The notes below the pieces were generated by a model. It saw nothing but the letters and a program-made list of their open reading frames with translations, made no database searches and was not told the DNA's origin. Of a stretch of 25,684 nt of DNA, positions 21,201 to 25,684 are shown piece by piece (the first letter of the stretch is position 1; each line of letters begins with the position of its first letter). Origin of the DNA: Bacteroidaceae bacterium (GTDB taxonomy: Bacteria; Bacteroidota; Bacteroidia; Bacteroidales; Bacteroidaceae). The position numbers and the translations under genes were made by a program. The stretch covers positions 1-25,684 of the forward strand of contig CAAGLF010000002.1 in the NCBI GenBank assembly GCA_900770705.1, written 5' to 3'.

Positions 21201-24200
21201 ATGATGGATCCTTTCATCAAGTCGCGCGAGAACGGCGTCGACCAGTCCGGCGACTTCTACATCAACCTGGGCGAAATCAGCGAGGACGTGCTCAAGGACG
21301 GCAAGAAATTCTACGAGAGCGGACTGCCCATCGACAACGACCCTTCCCAATACACGGAAACCGTGTGGGGACGAGTTCCCACGCAGAACAGCGTGACTTA
21401 TGCCTTCAATTCATCCAGCGACAGCCGTTCCAAACAAGATGTCGGCTTCAACGGACTGAGTTCGGCCGACGAACGCACCTTCCCTGCCTACCAAGACTAT
21501 CTGGCACAGGTGCAAGGCATTGTCAGGCCGGAGGTGTACGACAGTATTCTGGCCAATCCTTCCGGAGACAAATACCACTATTTCCGGGGAACGGACTTCG
21601 ACGAGCAGCAGCGCAGCATCAAGGATCGCTACAAGTACATCAACAATCCGAACGGCAACTCCGCAGACACCAACAGCTCGCCCGAAAAATACTCCACCGC
21701 CTACAAGACCACGCCCGACGTGGAAGACATCAATCAGGACTACACCCTGAACGAGTATGAGAAGTATTATCAGTACCACGTACGCATCTCGCCGGAGCAG
21801 ATGGCCGTGGGACAAAACTACATCGTAGACAAGCGCGACGCCGTCGTACAGACACGCGACGGCAACAAACAGGAGGTGACGTGGTATCAGTTCCGCATTC
21901 CCGTTGACCAATACGAGAGGCGCGAAGGCGGCATTTCCGACTTCTCGAGCATTCGTTTCATGCGAATGTTCCTCACCGGTTTCAACCATCCCGTCGTGCT
22001 GCGCTTCGCCACGCTCAATCTCGTGCGCGGCGACTGGCGTGCCTACGAACAGGCATTGTACAACGGCGCCACCCCCGACGCCAGCGGAACCCTCTCGGTG
22101 TCGGCCGTCAACTTTGAAGAGAACAACGAAAAAGAACCGGTAAACTACGTCATTCCACCAGGCATATCGCGCGTCATAGACCCGGGACAAGAGCAGATTC
22201 TGCAAAACAACGAGCAGGCATTGGCGATGACCGTAGAGAATCTGGCTCCCGGCGACGCACGTGCCGTCTACAAAAACACCTCTCTCGACCTCCGCCGCTA
22301 CAAGCACCTGCAGATGTTCACGCACGCAAACTCCTTAGTGGGCGCAGAAGCGCTGGAAGACGGACAAGTAAGCCTCTTCGTACGCCTGGGTTCGGACTAT
22401 AAGAACAACTTCTACGAATACGAAATCCCCCTGAGCGTCACCCCAGCACGACAATACGGCGAAAGCCAGTCGGAAGCCCGCCTGGTATGGCCGGAAGACA
22501 ACTTCATCGACATCGACCTCGACATTTTCACCAACGCCAAGCGCAACCGCAACCGCCAGAAAGCGGCCGGACTGGCCTCCTTCACCCAGCTATACAGCGA
22601 ATATGAGGAAGAAAAGCCCAAAAACAAGGTAAGCGTGATGGGTAACCCCTCGCTGGGAGAAGTAAGGACCGTGATGATCGGCATTCGAAACAACTCCCGC
22701 ACGAACCGAAGCGCAGAAGTTTGGGCCAACGAGTTGCGTCTGCAGAATTACACCAACGAAGGGGGATGGGCCGCACAGGGAAATCTCAATCTACAGCTCT
22801 CCGACGTCGCTACCGTCAACCTGACCGGCCATCTTGAGACCGAAGGCTTCGGTGGCCTGGAGGAAACCGTCGACCAGCGGCGCGACGACAACCTTTATCA
22901 GTACAGCGTGACGACCAACGTGCAGCTTGGCAAGTTCCTGCCCGAGAAAGCCAAGCTGAACGCACCGCTCTACTATTCCTACAGCAAGGAACGCACCTCG
23001 CCCAAGTACAATCCGCTCGATACCGACCTTTCCATCGACGAAGCGATGGACGGACTTGCCACCGACCGGGAGAGAGATTCGCTGAAGAACATTGTCGAGA
23101 CCGTGGTCGTCAACAAGAACTTCTCCATCTCCGGCCTGCGCTTCAACATCGCCACCAAGAACCATCCTATGCCCTACGACCCGGCCAACTTCAGCTTCTC
23201 CTATGCCTTCAGTTCCCGCAACACAACCGGCGAAACCACTGCCTGGGAGAAGGATCAGAGCTGGAAGTTCAACTTCAACTACTCTTATTCGCCCAACTTC
23301 AAGCCCCTGGCCCCCTGGAAGAACATCAAGAGCCGCAGCAAATGGCTGAAGATACTCAAGGACTTCGGTTTCAACTTTATTCCCCAGAACATCACGTTCA
23401 ACACCGACATCACGCGCAATTACTACGAACTTCAGGAGCGTGATATGGAGAACCTCGACAATCACAGCCTTCCCCTTACGTGGTCGTCCGACTTCTTCTT
23501 CAACAGGAACTTCCAACTGCGCTGGGACCTGACGAAAGCAATACATATGAACTTCTCCTCGGCCACAAACGCCGAAGTGGAGCAGCCCTACACGGCCGTC
23601 AACAAGGATCTCTACCCCGACCGGTACACAGCATGGAAGGACAGCGTGTGGAACAGCCTGAAACATCTCGGCACGCCCCTCACCTATCAGCAGACCTTCA
23701 ACCTTTCGTGGAAATTGCCGCTCAACAAGATTCCCGTGTTCGACTGGGTCACCGCCGACGCCTCCTTCCAGTCGTCCTACAATTGGGCAAGAGGTGCCGA
23801 GCTCGACGATGGAACCTCGATGGGCAACACCATCAACAACTCCCGCACCATCAACGGCAACGGAAGCCTCAACCTCGAGACGCTCTACAACCACAGCAAG
23901 TTCCTGAAGGCCGTCAACAAGAAGTTCTCGTCGTCGTCCTCCAGTTCCTCCGGCAAGAAGAAGGAAGAACAGAAGCCCAAGAACTTCCAGCAGGAGATAC
24001 AGCTGAAGAGCGACACCACCCTGCTCGTCACCCACAAGCAGAAAAGCAAGAAGCTGAAGGTGACGGCCATCCGCACCGACGGCACAAGATACCCCATCCG
24101 CTACAAGGTGGTGGACAACAACCGCATAGAAGTCCTCACCCGCGACACGGCAAAGGTGAAGCTCACCGTTGCTCCCAAGCGCAAGGCCGAAGAGAGCGGA

Positions 24201-25682
24201 TGGTACAAGGCTGCCGAATATGCCACCCGCTTCCTGATGTCCGTCAGGAAGGTGAGCCTGAGCTACAAGAACACATTTAATATGTCCCTCCCCGGCTTCC
24301 TGCCGCAGGTGGGCGACATCTTCGGGCAACGCAGCGCCGGCGGTTTTGCTCCCGGCCTTGACTTCGCCTTCGGCCTGGTGGACGAGAACTATATCGACCG
24401 TGCCGTCGACCGCGGCTGGCTCCTGCGCAGCGACAGCGTCGTCACGCCGGCTACCACCAACCTCAACGAGGACATACAGCTCCGGGCAACCTTGGAACCC
24501 TTCCGTGATTTCAAGATCGACCTCAACGCTTCGCGCAACAAGAACCGCGCCAGAAGCATACAGTATATGTTCTCGGGAATGCCCGCCACTGAAAGCGGTT
24601 CCTTCACGATGACCACCATCTCCATCGGCTCCGCCTTTGCCTCCACAGGCTCCGCCGACAACGGCTACGAGAACAAGACATTCAGAAAGTTCGTTCAGTC
24701 GCTGGACACCTACCGCGAACAGGTAGAGAGCCAGTACATCGGCGCCGTCTATCCCGCCGGCAGCGAACTGGCGGGCAAGCCCTTCGACCCCGCCAACGGC
24801 TCCGTGGACAAGTATTCGGCCGAAGTGATGATACCCGCCTTCCTCAATGCCTACTGCGGCGGCAACTCGCTGGACATCTTCCCCGCCCTGACCCGAATGC
24901 TGCCCAACTGGAAGCTCTCCTATGCCGGCCTGGCCAAGCTGCCCAGAATGAAGAAGATATTCAAGAGCTTCAACCTCAACCACAGCTACAAGAGCATCTA
25001 CTCCATCGGCTCCTACAACACCTTCACCAGCTACCAGGAATACCTCGGCGGCCTCGGCTTCATCAACAGTGTCGAGACGGGAATGCCCGTGCCCAGCTGC
25101 CCCTACGACATCAGCACCGTCTCCATCAACGAAAGCTTCTCGCCCCTCTTCGGCGTAGACATGACATTCATCAACGGCCTGACCGCCAAGGTGGAATACC
25201 GCCGCACACGCGTGCTGACCCTCTCGATGACCTCGCAGCAGGTGAACGAGACGCACTCCAACGACTTCGTGATCGGAACTGGCTACAAAATAGCCAACCT
25301 CAACCTCTTCCAGCCCAAAGCCACAGTCAGAAAGGTGAAATCCGGCACCGGAAGCAAGAATCAGAACAACAAAAACGCCGGCAAGTCCTCCACCGGCAGC
25401 ACCAACTCCCGCGGCTTTGCCAACGACCTGAACCTGCGACTCGACATCACGTTCAGAAATCAGACGGCCCTCAACCGCGACATCCTCACTATGCTCTCGC
25501 AGGCCACGAGCGGCAACAAGGCCGTGCAAATCTCCTTCTCGGCCGACTACGCCCTGTCCCGACTGCTCACGCTGACAGCCTACTACGACCGACAGTTCAA
25601 CAAGCCGCTCCTGACATCCAGCTCCTACCCCGTCACCACGCAGGACTTCGGCATTTCCTTCAAGTTTATGCTCACACGATAG
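18240..25682 (+). CDS. sprA: SprA/Sov-family outer-membrane protein (type IX secretion translocon)
   Basis: This 2480-residue protein is complete in the window and close in length to known SprA/Sov. It starts with a signal peptide (MKQRIAIFLTILLSVTALAAASA). Conserved SprA blocks include LGPMNKVFGPGGVRIKTQGS and GNVSLPTNSSLIRGASSLFG (near residue 260) with repeated NYNSEATFNFD and LQFGKLKLQTVISQ. Further blocks are GNASYIDDFEQTKSEIDIST (near 825) and IEYIEFWMMDPF (near 980). The C-terminal half is dominated by aromatic alternating strands typical of a very large beta-barrel. In Flavobacterium, SprA forms the 36-strand translocon of the type IX secretion system. Near residues 1895-1915 there is a Ser run followed by Lys/Glu, and near 2360-2400 a Ser/Thr/Asn/Gly/Lys stretch, probably disordered loops. 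Many Bacteroidales keep SprA, and no other type IX gene is visible here. Confidence 0.95.
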   Translation: MKQRIAIFLTILLSVTALAAASAGGYWHRTDTEKRTAAPSAATVGTGVIPTLPADTSRTRFPVQKTVAEEMKAEENPADLKNPENLKTDVYYDEESGTYKFGTKLGETFLDAPFSMTEAEYRMWCERKSRRDFFKKKNQTEFSEKGKDKFDFTDMHFDLGPMNKVFGPGGVRIKTQGSAELKIGANTRNVDNPSLSERNRKVFGFDFNEKINLSLNGKVGDKVNMDFNYNSEATFNFDTQNIKLRYEGKEDEIIKLIEAGNVSLPTNSSLIRGASSLFGVRADLQFGKLKLQTVISQKKSSSQSVSSKGGIQLTDYEFSASDYDENRHFFLAHFFRDHYDENMAQLPNILSGVTINRIEVWTTNKSGATTNTRSVVAFADLGESEHYNSTLWNSGSTSNPSNASNTLYSFLTTSLSGARDISQTTPLLDGAGLTGGYDYEKLENARLLSSSEYRLNTSLGYISLKSALQTDQVLAVAFEYTYKGQTYQVGEFSTDKKSTSEALYVKALRNTANTPQMLNWHLMMKNVYSLGATSVQKDKFRLDIKILSDTTGVYLTYLPDPALKDKKILSLVGLDRLDNNNKRNPNAYFDFVEGYTIESSTGRVYFPLVEPFGTGLRNAIGDNGLADKYVYQELYDSTKTVAKQIAERNKYLITGQYKATKQDEIQLGAMNIPPGSVVVTAGGVTLTEGSDYTVDYNSGIVKILNKSILDAGTSINVSLESNTDYGMQRKTMFGLNFQYDFTKDFQVGGTFMHLGEKPLTTKVAMGSEPINNTIWGMNVAWKKQSQWLTDMLDKLPLLHCTQPSSINFTAEVAQLIAGKNRGSQGNASYIDDFEQTKSEIDISTPTEWMISSVPSMFTEAKLTNDVRYGHNRALLAWYYIDPLFTRRSSSLTPGHIKNDLQQLSDPDVREVYQSELFPNKQINYKEASTLNVLNLAYYPNERGPYNLDTNLDRDGKLLNPASRWGGMMRKLETSDFETANIEYIEFWMMDPFIKSRENGVDQSGDFYINLGEISEDVLKDGKKFYESGLPIDNDPSQYTETVWGRVPTQNSVTYAFNSSSDSRSKQDVGFNGLSSADERTFPAYQDYLAQVQGIVRPEVYDSILANPSGDKYHYFRGTDFDEQQRSIKDRYKYINNPNGNSADTNSSPEKYSTAYKTTPDVEDINQDYTLNEYEKYYQYHVRISPEQMAVGQNYIVDKRDAVVQTRDGNKQEVTWYQFRIPVDQYERREGGISDFSSIRFMRMFLTGFNHPVVLRFATLNLVRGDWRAYEQALYNGATPDASGTLSVSAVNFEENNEKEPVNYVIPPGISRVIDPGQEQILQNNEQALAMTVENLAPGDARAVYKNTSLDLRRYKHLQMFTHANSLVGAEALEDGQVSLFVRLGSDYKNNFYEYEIPLSVTPARQYGESQSEARLVWPEDNFIDIDLDIFTNAKRNRNRQKAAGLASFTQLYSEYEEEKPKNKVSVMGNPSLGEVRTVMIGIRNNSRTNRSAEVWANELRLQNYTNEGGWAAQGNLNLQLSDVATVNLTGHLETEGFGGLEETVDQRRDDNLYQYSVTTNVQLGKFLPEKAKLNAPLYYSYSKERTSPKYNPLDTDLSIDEAMDGLATDRERDSLKNIVETVVVNKNFSISGLRFNIATKNHPMPYDPANFSFSYAFSSRNTTGETTAWEKDQSWKFNFNYSYSPNFKPLAPWKNIKSRSKWLKILKDFGFNFIPQNITFNTDITRNYYELQERDMENLDNHSLPLTWSSDFFFNRNFQLRWDLTKAIHMNFSSATNAEVEQPYTAVNKDLYPDRYTAWKDSVWNSLKHLGTPLTYQQTFNLSWKLPLNKIPVFDWVTADASFQSSYNWARGAELDDGTSMGNTINNSRTINGNGSLNLETLYNHSKFLKAVNKKFSSSSSSSSGKKKEEQKPKNFQQEIQLKSDTTLLVTHKQKSKKLKVTAIRTDGTRYPIRYKVVDNNRIEVLTRDTAKVKLTVAPKRKAEESGWYKAAEYATRFLMSVRKVSLSYKNTFNMSLPGFLPQVGDIFGQRSAGGFAPGLDFAFGLVDENYIDRAVDRGWLLRSDSVVTPATTNLNEDIQLRATLEPFRDFKIDLNASRNKNRARSIQYMFSGMPATESGSFTMTTISIGSAFASTGSADNGYENKTFRKFVQSLDTYREQVESQYIGAVYPAGSELAGKPFDPANGSVDKYSAEVMIPAFLNAYCGGNSLDIFPALTRMLPNWKLSYAGLAKLPRMKKIFKSFNLNHSYKSIYSIGSYNTFTSYQEYLGGLGFINSVETGMPVPSCPYDISTVSINESFSPLFGVDMTFINGLTAKVEYRRTRVLTLSMTSQQVNETHSNDFVIGTGYKIANLNLFQPKATVRKVKSGTGSKNQNNKNAGKSSTGSTNSRGFANDLNLRLDITFRNQTALNRDILTMLSQATSGNKAVQISFSADYALSRLLTLTAYYDRQFNKPLLTSSSYPVTTQDFGISFKFMLTR

Positions 25683-25684
25683 GC

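Noticed and set aside
22791..25529. Long open frame antisense to sprA (912 codons)
   Set aside because: It mirrors the sprA codon pattern in a GC-rich gene, its Val/Gly/Glu-rich product resembles no family I know, and it has no promoter or neighbours of its own. sprA on the other strand is unmistakable.

Overview
The window looks like chromosomal DNA from a member of the Bacteroidota, probably order Bacteroidales. Three things point there. The largest gene encodes a SprA/Sov-type outer-membrane protein of 2480 residues, placed directly after ruvA. Several upstream regions carry the TAnnTTTG -7 motif of Bacteroides-type promoters, and start codons lack clear Shine-Dalgarno sequences. The family mix (DUF4494, Dabb, Fibrobacter-paralogous-domain lipoprotein, CarboxypepD_reg-like surface protein) fits the phylum. 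The DNA is GC-rich by eye. I cannot place it to genus. No tRNA, rRNA, CRISPR array, transposase or phage gene was seen.

Layout: 1-1791 (minus) holds an MltF-like lytic transglycosylase lipoprotein followed by an unrecognised gene cut by the left edge. From 1916 to 8754 (plus) come a Dabb-domain protein, a DUF4494 protein, a YggS/PLPBP protein, a flavodoxin-fold NAD(P)H reductase, serS, ruvX, def and a 682-residue TPR protein. From 14625 down to 8962 (minus) come rpsF-rpsR-rplI with a good promoter and a terminator, then truA, then hpt-adk-obg-pgeF. From 15112 (plus) come a surface-protein pair, ruvA and sprA, which ends two bases before the right edge.

Most genes are housekeeping: translation (serS, def, rpsF, rpsR, rplI, truA), ribosome assembly (obg), nucleotide metabolism (hpt, adk), Holliday-junction processing (ruvX, ruvA) and envelope functions (mltF-like, pgeF, TPR protein, surface pair, sprA).

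The most unusual structure is not a gene. Five places (about 3492-3552, 8815-8896, 13030-13140, 14893-14984 and 17461-17530) carry the same kind of short modular repeat. Units are about 21 bp, built on a CGCCG-NRGATAG-TTTTT pattern, and repeat at 21-bp spacing. Four copies are intergenic, and two of these form perfect hairpins (17-bp and 34-bp arms). The fifth lies inside truA. There the 21-bp period equals seven codons, so the array is read through as an extra stretch of about 50 residues with a seven-residue periodicity. The truA copy and the copy before ruvA share a block that matches at 29 of 30 positions in inverted orientation. I do not recognise this family as a described element.
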